A DNA stretch of 64,000 nt from Megascapheus bottae. Its lineage: Eukaryota; Chordata; Mammalia; Rodentia; Geomyidae. Under the pieces are notes generated by a model. The model was not told the DNA's origin. It made no database searches and was given only the letters and a program-made list of their open reading frames with translations. The stretch is from contig JANJXV010000100.1 of the NCBI GenBank assembly GCA_024803745.1, forward strand, positions 1,674,001 through 1,738,000. The letters run 5' to 3'. Numbering within the stretch: the first letter of the stretch is position 1; every line of letters begins with the position of its first letter. Position numbers and translations under genes: made by a program. Below, piece by piece: positions 34,276-43,376 of the stretch.

Positions 34276-36465
34276 TTAATTTTTGTTGGTTCTTTCCACA
34301 ATTCCTTGTCCTTGCGGATTGTATGGTAATCCTGTTGTATGGGCTACTTGCATTTGCGCACAAAAGGCGCGGAAACCATGAGAAGTATAGGCAGGGCCAT
34401 TATCAGTTTTTAAGTGAAGGGGTTTTCCCCAGGCCACCCAGGCTTCTAAACAATGTACTTTTACATGGGAAACCTTTTCTCCTGCCAAGGGCGTGGCATG
34501 TACTATGCCAGAATAGGTATCCACTGAGACATGTAAATATTTTAATTTTCCAAATTCCGCTAAATGAGTAACATCCATTTGCCACAGGGCATTTGTTTTT
34601 AAGCCTCTAGGGTTTATCCCCACATTAGTAGAGGGGAGAAAAATCACACAAGACTGACAGGCTTTAACAATATTTTGTGCTTCATGTCTGGTTATATTAA
34701 ATTTTATTCTAAGAGTATTAGCAGGTACATGATATAACTGATGAAAAGTTTTTGCTGATTCTACAGAATCAATAGCTGTCAAAACCATGGCCCTAATTGC
34801 CTGATCTACCTGGGCATTAGCCTTAGCCATGGGACATGGCAACAAGGTATGAGCTCTCATGTGACCTATATAAAAGGCATTCTTTCTTGCCAAAATAAGG
34901 GATTGAATCTGTAATAATATGTTAGAAACCATGCTGGCCTGCCTAATTGAGGCGGCGACTTCAAGAGAAATAACAGCATTAACAACATATTGTGAATCAG
35001 AAAAAAGATTAAAGGGCTCTTCAAATCTTTTAAACACCTCTAGAACCACCAGGCACTCTGTGACCTGGGGAACATCCGGTAGAAAATATAACACGACTGG
35101 ATTTTGACCTTCCACCACAAAGGCACCCTGACCAGTTTTTGACCCATCAGTATAAATAGTCAAGGCTGTAACCAAAGGCTTCTTAGAGGTAATAATGGGA
35201 AAATAAACCAAATTTCTCTCTACAAAGGCAAACAGGGGATGCTTGGGATAATGGCTATCAATAATATTGGGAAAGGCACATAATAAAATTGCCCATATAT
35301 CCACAGTGGCAGCCAAAGTTTCCACCTGATTCCTGGTATAGGGAATAATTAATTTATCGGGTATTTTAGCAAAATGCATCAAACAATACTTTAGGCCCAA
35401 TGGGGCTTGAGTTGCAACAAGCTCAGGAAAATATTGAACAGTTCTTGCTCCAAGAGAATTACCATGAAGCCACCGCAGAGGGCCGTCCTGCCATAAGACC
35501 CCTGTAGGATAATTCTTTCTCTTTAAAATACACAACGTAAGTAATTGACCTGGATTATAACGACACACTTGAGCCTTAATTATTGCCCCTTCAATCCTTT
35601 TTAGGGCCGCAAAAGCCTGTGGGGTAAGTTTTCGTGTAGATGTGACATCCGGGTTACCTTCCAAAATGGAAAATAAAGGCAGTAATTCTGCTTGAGGAAT
35701 GTTTAAATATCCCCGGTTCCAGTTGATGTCTCCCAACAGTTGTTGAAAATCATTGAGTGTCTTTAAGTGGGCAGTCCGAATAGAAATTTTTTGAGGTCGA
35801 ATAAAGGCAGGAGTAACAATGGCGCCTAAGAATTTTACCACCTTGGATTGTTGTACTTTATCAGGGGCAATAATAAGCCCTCTCTGTTCAAGTAGGGAAA
35901 CCACCTGTTGATAGGCTCTCTGAAGTACCTCAAGAGAGGAAGCAGCTAGCAGGATATCATCCATATAATGAATGATTTTTACCAGGGGAAACTCCTGTCT
36001 AACTGACAGCAGGGCCGAATCCACAAACAGTTGACAAATAGTCGGGCTATTAGCCATGCCTTGCGGCAAGACCTTCCACTGATAACGGACATCTGGCTGT
36101 TCATGATTAACAGAGGGCAACGTAAAGGCAAAACGTTCTCTATCCTCAGGGCAAAGGGGTATTGAGAAGAAGCAATCTTTAATGTCTAAGGTCAACACAG
36201 GCCAATCTCGGGGCAGCGCCGAAAGTAGAGGAAGTCCTCTCTGGACTGGTCCCATGACCTGCATTTGCGCGTTTACTGCCCTTAAGTCATGTAACAATCT
36301 GCACTTGCCAGAAGCCTTTTTAATAATAAAAATGGGTGTGTTCCAGGGAGATACAGAGGGCTCAACGTGTCCCAATTTTAACTGTTCCTCAAATAAATTT
36401 TTTGCAGCTTCCAATTTTTCTTGTGAAAGGGGCCACTGGGGGACCCACACCGATTTCTGAGTCAA
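34276..36465 (-). CDS. pol: ERV Pol: reverse transcriptase, RNase H, integrase (open for 729 codons)
   Basis: Polymerase polyprotein of the ERV. RT: WPLSQEKLEA (res. 11-20) and PWNTPIFIIKK (40-50) near the start, first catalytic Asp in LTLDIKD (res. ~94), YMDD at res. 167-170. Connection, then RNase H with LTIYTDGSKTGQGAF (~435) and SDSQYVVNA. Integrase: HHCC zinc finger with LYHV and CQSCV (~590-605), catalytic core MDVTH (~630), TDNGPAYTS (~687), and VERTN (~723), giving the D,D-E set. The frame ends at NKN-stop; the integrase C-terminus lies in another frame. Upstream, the protease-to-pol join (36,466-36,620) holds stops in all frames, so Pol can no longer be made as a fusion. The first Met is only the first in the open frame, not a true start: the RT N-terminus (GFFLGATETKASNNN) lies further upstream. 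Confidence 0.9.
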   Translation of the reverse strand: MTQKSVWVPQWPLSQEKLEAAKNLFEEQLKLGHVEPSVSPWNTPIFIIKKASGKCRLLHDLRAVNAQMQVMGPVQRGLPLLSALPRDWPVLTLDIKDCFFSIPLCPEDRERFAFTLPSVNHEQPDVRYQWKVLPQGMANSPTICQLFVDSALLSVRQEFPLVKIIHYMDDILLAASSLEVLQRAYQQVVSLLEQRGLIIAPDKVQQSKVVKFLGAIVTPAFIRPQKISIRTAHLKTLNDFQQLLGDINWNRGYLNIPQAELLPLFSILEGNPDVTSTRKLTPQAFAALKRIEGAIIKAQVCRYNPGQLLTLCILKRKNYPTGVLWQDGPLRWLHGNSLGARTVQYFPELVATQAPLGLKYCLMHFAKIPDKLIIPYTRNQVETLAATVDIWAILLCAFPNIIDSHYPKHPLFAFVERNLVYFPIITSKKPLVTALTIYTDGSKTGQGAFVVEGQNPVVLYFLPDVPQVTECLVVLEVFKRFEEPFNLFSDSQYVVNAVISLEVAASIRQASMVSNILLQIQSLILARKNAFYIGHMRAHTLLPCPMAKANAQVDQAIRAMVLTAIDSVESAKTFHQLYHVPANTLRIKFNITRHEAQNIVKACQSCVIFLPSTNVGINPRGLKTNALWQMDVTHLAEFGKLKYLHVSVDTYSGIVHATPLAGEKVSHVKVHCLEAWVAWGKPLHLKTDNGPAYTSHGFRAFCAQMQVAHTTGLPYNPQGQGIVERTNKN

Positions 36466-36620
36466 CCAGGGTATGGGTACCGCATTATTGTTGGAAGCTT
36501 TTGTTTCAGTGGCCCCTAGGAAAAACCCAATCCTTTCCTATTAAATTTTGCAACAGGCTCAACGGGTTCTGGGCGTCCCTGAAGACATCTGCCAAGCCCT
36601 TGAGTTGGAACATATCCCTG
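36466..36620 (-). pseudogene. ERV protease-pol junction, broken
   Basis: Short stretch between the protease stop (36,621) and the open pol frame. Pol-like sequence (GFFLGATETKAS) is readable but a TAG lies just upstream in that frame. The ribosomal frameshift signal expected for a betaretroviral pro-pol overlap cannot be located with confidence. Confidence 0.55.
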
Positions 36621-39002
36621 CTATTTCATGATGTTTTGACTAACTTCTGAATAATTATTAGTCAGTTTATGTTTTAATTGTTGTTGCACATCCCGTCCCC
36701 AAAGATTGACAGGGACGTCGATTACAAACGGTTGGATTGTCCCCTGTTGGCCTTCTTCAGTTCTCCACACTAACTCTTTAGCACTGACACAGGGAGTATT
36801 AGCATATCCAAGTCCTTGTAAAGTTTGAGAAGATTTTTGTAATGGCCACTGCTTGGGCCAGGCCTTTGATTGAATAATGCTCCGATCGGCTCCGGTATCT
36901 ACCAGGCCAAGAAAGGACTTTCCCTCTATTTGTAGGGATAGCATGTGTCTCTGGTCCAATTCCATCGACAGGCATACAAGATCAATCCCTGTGGAGCCTA
37001 AGCCTGCGGCTCCCCTTTCCTTTTGTAGTGAAAGAAAGTTTTCATGTTTTGAAGGTAAAATTAAAAGCTGGGCAATCCTATCTCCCGGGGCTATAGAGAT
37101 TACTCCGTAAGGGGAGTGGCACAAAACCTTGATTACTCCTGAATAGTCAGAATCTATAACGCCCGGGAAAATTATTAGTCCTTTTAAGTTGGAGGAGGAG
37201 CGCCCTAACACCAATCCCACCGTGCCTCTTTCTAATGGTCCAGTTACATTAGTATCCAATATTTGTACGCCCATGGCTGGAGTTAAGACCAATCCGGAGG
37301 AGGCACAGAGGTCCAACCCTGCGGAGCCTGGCCGAACTGGCTGCTGTAGGCTGGAAACAGGTGCCGGAGTCTGAAGTGCCCCATAAATTTGAGGGCCCTG
37401 GGGACGGGGGCCCTTTGTCCCGTTTTTTGGCTCCTGGCCTGCACTAAGAGAAGGAATGGGCTGTCCATTAATATCTTTTACTGACCTGCATTCATTGGCC
37501 CAATGTTTTCCCTTCTTGCACCTAGGACATGTTCCTGGCATCTTTTGAACTCCCTGAGGACCCTGGGGAGCAGTTCTGGGACACTGGTGTTTAAAGTGTC
37601 CAAGTTGGCCACATTTGAAGCATCCTTTACCTTTAGAGTCCTTGGCCGCTCGGGTGGCTGACAGTACAGCTGCAGCCAGGCCTGCATTAGTTAATGGCCC
37701 CCCTATTTCCCTGCAGGCTTTTACCCATGCTTCCAGCCCCTTTTCCTTGACCGGCACAATAGCTCTCTGACATTCCTTTGTACTTTGCTCAAAAATAATT
37801 TGTTGGACAACTGGCATAAAGACTTCAAGATTTCCAAAAACGCGCTCCGCCGTTTCGAGCACATGGGCCACAAAATCGGAGAATGGCTCCGTGACAGCTT
37901 GAGTAACTTTGGTGAGGCTGCCAGTGACCTGGCCTTTGTTTGGGATTGCCCTCCAGGACTTGTAAAAAACCTCATTTATTTGTTTATAAACATCCCAGGG
38001 CAAATTTGTCTGATCGGCAGCCCATTGTCCTTGCCCTAGGAGCATGTCCACGGTCCACTCGGGCCGCCCTTCTTGTACATTTACTCTATATTGAGCCTGA
38101 GCTCTGTCCATAACTATAGACCTGAAGTCAAGGAACTGTCCATGATTGAGGCATGTCCGCGTGACCTCATACCAATCATTAGGTGTCATAGCATTAACAG
38201 TTAGTCTTCTAAGCAAGGCAGTGGTATAACTGGCCGTAACTCCATAATTACGTACTGCCTCCATCAAATCCTTTAACTGTTTATAGGAGACTGGTTCAAA
38301 GGTCCTCTCCTGAGTAACTGGGTTCTCAAAAACTGGGAACGCAGCTGCCAGGCGGGACCAAGTGCTTCCTTTTATGAAATGACATTTTCCCGGCGCCACA
38401 GGATAGGGCGGGGGCGCAGAGGGCATGATTCTCTCTTGCTTATTTCCTTTAGACACTCCGGCCAGAAGAGGTCGTCGAACTCCATACCTACCCTCCTCAT
38501 ACCTAGCAACCGCCTCCTCCAAGCCTTCTCCCTCTTTCGGGTCCTGTTCCTCATCTGAATTGTTAGTCACTTCCTCATCTGAGCTGTTTAATTCCTCATT
38601 TGAATCGTTTAGCTCCTCATCTCTAGACTCCCTTATTTGTAAATGTTGAAACCTGTCTAGATCCGGGTAAAGCTGCCCGGGGAGCGGCTCCATTGCTCTT
38701 ATGACTTGGTCCTCCTTATCACCCTCCTGCACGGTATCTTGGTAGGGTGCGTCCACCCTCTGTTCTTTGACATAACGTCTCTTTTCTTTATTTTCTTTCC
38801 CTTTTCTTTTTGGCCTACCCTTTTCCTCCCCATTTGATTCTGCCTCGGAGAGACTATCCTGGTGCTTCATCAATGTCCTACTGATTTCCTTCACAATCTC
38901 TGAGTTGCCGCAACGCAGACAAATGCAACAAAAACACACCAGCAGCACCCACAAAGGAAGGACAACAGCAAGCACCCAGAATTGTACCCCAAAAAACGGC
39001 AT
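36621..39002 (-). CDS. gag-pro: ERV Gag-dUTPase-protease, one open frame of 793 codons
   Basis: Structural polyprotein plus dUTPase and aspartic protease. Residues 6-29 are a strongly hydrophobic, Cys-rich segment, so the N-terminus looks like an ER signal-anchor instead of a myristoylated Met-Gly. A Lys/Glu-rich stretch (52-100) and acidic near-repeats (128-162: EELNDSN, EELNSSD, EEVTNNSD) follow. PSAPPPY at 194-200 combines PSAP and PPPY late motifs. Capsid ~205-450 with a major-homology-like region (~369-390). CCHC knuckles at 461-474 and 492-505. dUTPase 555-672 with all five motifs (AGLDLCA, GRSS, GVIDSDYSG, GDRIAQL, GAAGLGSTG). Protease active site DTGAD 702-706. No frameshift separates gag from pro, unlike MMTV; rodent IAPs are, as I recall, arranged similarly. 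The absence of stops over 2.4 kb is notable for a dead element. Confidence 0.92.
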   Translation of the reverse strand: MPFFGVQFWVLAVVLPLWVLLVCFCCICLRCGNSEIVKEISRTLMKHQDSLSEAESNGEEKGRPKRKGKENKEKRRYVKEQRVDAPYQDTVQEGDKEDQVIRAMEPLPGQLYPDLDRFQHLQIRESRDEELNDSNEELNSSDEEVTNNSDEEQDPKEGEGLEEAVARYEEGRYGVRRPLLAGVSKGNKQERIMPSAPPPYPVAPGKCHFIKGSTWSRLAAAFPVFENPVTQERTFEPVSYKQLKDLMEAVRNYGVTASYTTALLRRLTVNAMTPNDWYEVTRTCLNHGQFLDFRSIVMDRAQAQYRVNVQEGRPEWTVDMLLGQGQWAADQTNLPWDVYKQINEVFYKSWRAIPNKGQVTGSLTKVTQAVTEPFSDFVAHVLETAERVFGNLEVFMPVVQQIIFEQSTKECQRAIVPVKEKGLEAWVKACREIGGPLTNAGLAAAVLSATRAAKDSKGKGCFKCGQLGHFKHQCPRTAPQGPQGVQKMPGTCPRCKKGKHWANECRSVKDINGQPIPSLSAGQEPKNGTKGPRPQGPQIYGALQTPAPVSSLQQPVRPGSAGLDLCASSGLVLTPAMGVQILDTNVTGPLERGTVGLVLGRSSSNLKGLIIFPGVIDSDYSGVIKVLCHSPYGVISIAPGDRIAQLLILPSKHENFLSLQKERGAAGLGSTGIDLVCLSMELDQRHMLSLQIEGKSFLGLVDTGADRSIIQSKAWPKQWPLQKSSQTLQGLGYANTPCVSAKELVWRTEEGQQGTIQPFVIDVPVNLWGRDVQQQLKHKLTNNYSEVSQNIMK

Positions 39003-39114
39003 ACCTGGGGATCTCAGCTGATCAGGCTGATACTTACCGACGTCTCCTCTCCGTATGTCGAGTTCTGAATCCTCCTCGGTCCCTCGCTTGTCGTCCTGTC
39101 TTCCCAGGGTCCCG
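39003..39114 (-). other. ERV 5' leader
   Basis: 112 bp between the LTR stub and the gag ATG. Contains a GTAAGT splice donor at 39,032-39,037. No intact primer-binding site is visible next to the LTR stub. The stub ends CTCGCCG and runs straight into GGGACCC, so the PBS has probably been deleted. Confidence 0.7.
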
Positions 39115-39133
39115 GCGAGCTCCTCGACCAGCC
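39115..39133 (-). repeat. ERV 5' LTR stub, 19 bp
   Basis: CTGGTCGAGGAGCTCGCCG on the minus strand is identical to the last 21 bases of the 3' LTR except its terminal CA. Everything upstream of it is L1 sequence. 'agc' is shared at the join. Confidence 0.85.
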
Positions 39134-39483
39134 CTTGGCAAGATTGTCATTTTCACAATGCTGATTCTTCCATTCCAGGAGCATGGGAGTTTTTTCCATT
39201 TCCTTAGCTTTCCTTTAATTTCCTTTTTTAGGGTTTTAAAGTTTTCATCTAAACGGTCCTTTACATTCTTAGTTAAGCTAATTCCTAGGTACTTTATTTT
39301 CTTTGAGGCTATTGTGAAAGGAGTTTCTTTCCTGATTATTGCCTCGTTCCTCTCACTGTTGGCGTAAAGGAAGGCAGTTGATTTGTGAGGGTTGATTTTA
39401 TGGCCTGCTACCCTTCCAAAGCGTTGAATCAGCTCAAGGAGCTTGGGACTAGCGTCTATAGGATTCTGTAAATCATGTCATCT
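39131..39483 (-). repeat. L1 segment duplicated across the ERV, right copy
   Basis: Starts 'gcccttggcaagattgtcat' and matches 32,191-32,551, with about 8 bases missing near 39,473. It runs on without a break into the rest of L1 copy 5. Confidence 0.88.
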
Positions 39484-41813
39484 GCAAAGTGGGATAGTTT
39501 TATTTCCTCTTTCCCTACTTGGATCCCCTTTATGCTTGCTTCTTGACTTATTGCACTGCCTAGGAAATTTTGTACTATGTTAGAAAGGAGTGGAGAGAGT
39601 GGGCATCCTTGTCTCTTTCCTGATTTTAGAGGGAATGGCTTTAGATTTTCACCATTAAGTATAATACTAGCAGTGGGTTTCTCATACACAGCCTTTATTA
39701 CATTGAGAAATGTTCCATGGAGTCCTAGTTTCTCCACATCTTTTAACATAAAGGGGTTTTGGATCTTGTCAAATGCCTTTTCCGCATCTATTGAGACAAT
39801 CATGTGATTTTTGTCCTTGCGCCTGTTGATGTGTTGAATTATATTAATTGATTTGTGTATGTTGAACCAGCTTTGCCTCCCTGTGAGGAATCCAGTTTGA
39901 TCATAGTGTATAATTTTTTGATGAGTTGTTGTAGACTGTGGCCTGTATTTTGTTGAGAAGTTTTGCATCGATGTTCATCAAAGAAATGGGTCTATAGTTC
40001 TCTTTCTTTGATGAATCTCTGTCTGGTTTGGGGATGAGGGATATACTGGCTTCACAGAATGAGTTTGGTAAACAACCTTCATTTTCAATTTCGTTGAAGA
40101 GCTTGAGGAGTATTTGTGTGAGCTCTGCATTGAAGACCTTATAGAATTCAGCTGTGAATCCATCTGGCCCTGGGCTCTATTTAAGTGGAAGTTGTCCAAT
40201 TTCCATTTCTATTTCAGAGCTTGAAATATGCCTGTTGAGTTGGGTTAGCTCTTCTTGGTTCAGTGTGGGTATGTTAATATTGTCTAGGAATTCATCCATT
40301 TCTTCTACATTCTCAAATTTGTTGGCGTAAAGGTTTGAGAAGTATTCCCTCATGATATTCTGGATCTTGGTAATTTCTGTCGTGATATTACCATTTTCAT
40401 CTGCGATTTTGTTTATTTCGATATGCTCTCTTGTTTTTTTGGTAGGATTTGCTAAGGGCTTGTCAAATTTGTTAATTCTTTCAAAGAACCAACTGCTTGT
40501 TTTGTTGATTCTTTCTATAGGTTTTTTTTATTCCAAATCATTTAATTCTGCTTTGATTTTAATAATTTGCTTTCTCCTAATGGGTTTAGTGTTGGTTTGT
40601 TGCTCTTTTTCCAGGAGGTTAAAGTGAGACATTAACTAGTTGGTTTGCCATTTTTCCAACTTGCTGTTGTAGTCACTCAGCACTATAAATTTTCCTCTGA
40701 GTACTGCCTTTGTTGTGTCCTAAAGGAGTTGATATTTGTGTGCTCCTTATTGTTAAATTTCATAAACAGTTGGATATCTGTTCTGATCTCTTCGATTACC
40801 CATTGTTTTTGATTCAACAATGTGTTGTTCAGTCTCCATAAGTTACAGGGTTTTTTTTGGTGGAGATATGTGTTCAGTTCCAATTTGATGCCTTTATGGT
40901 CTGAGAGTGTGCATGGAATAATTTCAGTGTTTCTGAATCTGTCCAGGTTTGTTTTATGGCCTAAGATGTGGTCTATTATGGAAAATGTTCCATGTGCTGC
41001 TGAGAAAAACGTATATTGTGTTGTTACTGGGTGGAATATTCTGCAGATGTCTGTTAGATCTAGTTGGTCTATATAGTTGTTCAGTTCTCAGGTTTCTCTG
41101 TTGAGTTTTGCCTTGTTGATCTGTCCATAGGTGAGAGTGGTTTGTAAAACTCACCAACAATCACTGTATTTCGATCTATGTATGGTTTCAGTGTAAGTAA
41201 AGTTTGCTTGATGAAGTTTGGAGCTCCGGGATTGGGTGTGTAAATATTTAGGATCATTATGTCTTCCTGGAGGAAAGATCCCTTTAGTAGTATGTAGTAA
41301 TCTTCTTTGTCTTTTCTTACTAATTTTAGTTTGAAGTCTATTGTATCTGATATGAGGATGGCAACTCCAGCCTGTTTATGGGGACAGTTAGCTTGATAGA
41401 GTTTATTCCAACCTCTCACTTTCAAAAGATGATTGTTTTTGGGTAAGATGTGTCTCTTGAAGACAGGAGAACGATGGCTCTTGCTTTTTGATCCAACTAG
41501 ACAGCCTATGCCGTTTAATTGGAGAATTAAGTCCATTGATATGGGGAGTTAGGATTGAGAGATATTTATTAGTTCCTACCATTTTGAAAAGCTTTTAGTA
41601 GGGCCTGTGTCTTGACAGTTCTTGTGGTCCTTAGATGGTATGGTGTTTAGGTGCCATTTCTTTCCCTATATTGCATTTATTTTGGTTTTCTATGTATAGA
41701 GCATCTTTGAGAATTCTCTGTAGTGTTGGTTTTGTTTCGACATATTGTTGCAGCTTTTCCCTGGAATGGAAGGTTTTTATTGTTCCCTCAGTTATGAATG
41801 AGAGCTTAGCTGG

Positions 41814-42817
41814 CTACAATATTCTTGGTTGGTAGTTATTTGATTTAAGGGCATGACATATATGCTTCCAGTCACTTCGTGCTTGCATGGTCTCTGCTGA
41901 GAAATCTGGGGTTATTCTGATTGGTTTGCCTTTATAGGTTACTGATCCCTCTTCCCTGGCTGCCTTTAGGATCTTTCCTTTCATTTCTATTGATCCAGTT
42001 CGGATCACAATGTGGCGGTGGGATGTTCTTTTCTGGTCAGGTCTGTTTGGGGTTCTAAAAGCTTCTCGTATCTGGATGGGCGTGCCCTTCTGGATATTTG
42101 GGAAATTCTCTGAGATGATTCCCTGAAGTATATTTCCAATACCATTGACCTCCTTCTCCACGCCCTCCTCAATACCAACTAGCCTTAAATTAGGCTTCCT
42201 AATTACATCTTGGACCTCCTGAAGCGCTCTCTCAATTTTCCTAGATTTGGATTGACTCATTTTCTGTTCTTTCTCTATAATAAATAAATTATCTTCACCC
42301 CGGAAATTCTCTCCTCTGCATTGTCTAACCTGCTATCAAAGCTATCTACTTTATTTTTTATCTCCCTTGCTTCTAATTGCTCACTTTTGATGCCTTGCAT
42401 CTCTTGTTTTAGATCATGTATGGATTTGTTTATCTCCTTGATTTCCTTTTGAGTGGTTAGCTCAGTAGCTTTATTTTCTTTGGACATTTGCTGGAGTTTG
42501 GTCACGTTTTTATTTGTGGATTCTATGAATTCATCCAACTTTCTTTGAAAAACCTTTATTATGGCCTCCTTTATGGCTTCTTCTTTTTCACTTATCACCT
42601 TGTTTATGCTTTCCTCTTGTTCAGCTATGGCTTCCTCCATTATCTCTTTCTTTATATTTTCACATTTTTCATTAATGATGTTTATCAATTGCATTTGTGT
42701 AGCACTTGGAAGACTCTCCTCTAGGTTTGCCAGTGACTGTTCCATTGTCTGTTTACATTGGGTGGGGGATGTTGTTTCTTGATTTGACATTTTTCTTGAG
42801 TTTCTTGTTCTGCCCAT
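41814..42817 (-). pseudogene. L1 ORF1 (copy 5), nearly complete
   Basis: N-terminal 170-odd codons open from MGRTRNSRKMSNQ (42,817) through the coiled coil. A one-base loss near 42,297 ('cttcaccccgg') shifts the frame. The RRM-like core and C-terminal domain are open without interruption for 148 codons (42,260-41,814), ending NNYQPRIL. A single frame change thus separates it from a full ORF1, the best preserved in the array. Confidence 0.9.
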
Positions 42818-43376
42818 TTGAAAATGGGAGCAAGATTACTACTAAATACGATTACAGTTTTTCAGATATAACCAACCTAGACCTCTGTAGCTGGCAGACA
42901 CTAGATGTTCACAAGTTTTGATTGGTATTATCACTCTTTCTTTTTGTGCACTTACAGACCAGTCTAATACAACCACTGATAAGCGATTTTTACCCAAAAC
43001 AATAAGTCTCTCAATCCAATCTCTATTGTCATTAAGTCCCTCTGAGCCTAGAGAATAATTAACCACCTACATATACAATATTGCTCAACAGCCATCAAGT
43101 GTAGATCCGTGCAGTATAAGGGTTGAAAGACGAGCAGAGGTCCAGAGATTGAAAAAAAGAATGAGAGAGGTCAGGGGAGGTACAAGACGATTAACGTAGG
43201 AGTGTAAGAATATTGTAGTCATGAAGAAAAGGTATAGCATAAGGATAACTGACCTAAGTTGGTAAGTAGGTAGCATATTTGAGTACAAAGTTTGGAAAGT
43301 ATTAGAATAAAACTTATGTGTTGCTGCACGACTAGATCTTAGCCTAACCACTGGCCTCACCGTGGACCATGGGATG
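42818..43376 (-). other. L1 5' leader/5'UTR (copy 5)
   Basis: Same 0.56-kb leader, ending at the X boundary. Confidence 0.6.

Larger units (their letters stand above)
32552..39133 (-). mobile_element. Class II (IAP/betaretrovirus-like) ERV, minus strand, 5' LTR nearly absent
   Basis: Order in sense direction: 19 bp of LTR end (39,133-39,115), short leader with a GTAAGT splice donor (39,032-39,037), gag-dUTPase-protease frame, pol, ruined env, ~400 bp of 3' sequence, purine tract, 356-bp LTR. Class II membership rests on two CCHC knuckles, dUTPase placed before protease, a YMDD reverse transcriptase, and an LTR beginning TGTAGGGAGCC with AAGATGGCGC, like rodent IAPs. Old and inactive by several frameshifts and loss of the 5' LTR. 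Confidence 0.93.
30809..41582 (-). pseudogene. L1 ORF2 (copy 5), split by ERV
   Basis: C-terminus 30,809-31,549 is open for 246 codons with the Cys-rich [20 protein letters not shown] palm remains run to 32,540. Across the ERV the RT resumes with [14 protein letters not shown] and [10 protein letters not shown] (39,780-39,860). The FADD motif lies on the right side of the ERV (near 39,490). Endonuclease 40,690-41,540 is in several frames. Start at the MVGTNKYL-type ATG at 41,582. Confidence 0.86.
30393..43376 (-). mobile_element. L1 copy 5, interrupted by an ERV
   Basis: 3'UTR to about 30,808. ORF2 is split by the retrovirus at 32,552-39,133, with 361 bp of L1 present on both sides (32,191-32,551 and 39,131-39,483). 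ORF1 41,814-42,817, leader to 43,376. It lacks the 256-bp self-insertion (39,937), so it represents the older state of the unit. It still carries both shared ORF2 frameshifts. Confidence 0.92.

Noticed and set aside
39115..39132. An 18-base TGG-starting run at the ERV 5' end that looks like a tRNA primer-binding site
   Set aside because: The same run lies inside the 3' LTR near its end (32,554-32,574), so it is LTR sequence, not a PBS. It also fits no tRNA 3' end I could match.
32191..39483. The 361-bp flanking duplication as an integration target-site duplication
   Set aside because: Retroviral integrases make 4-6-bp duplications, and one flank joins a truncated LTR at shared bases. A later repair event fits better.
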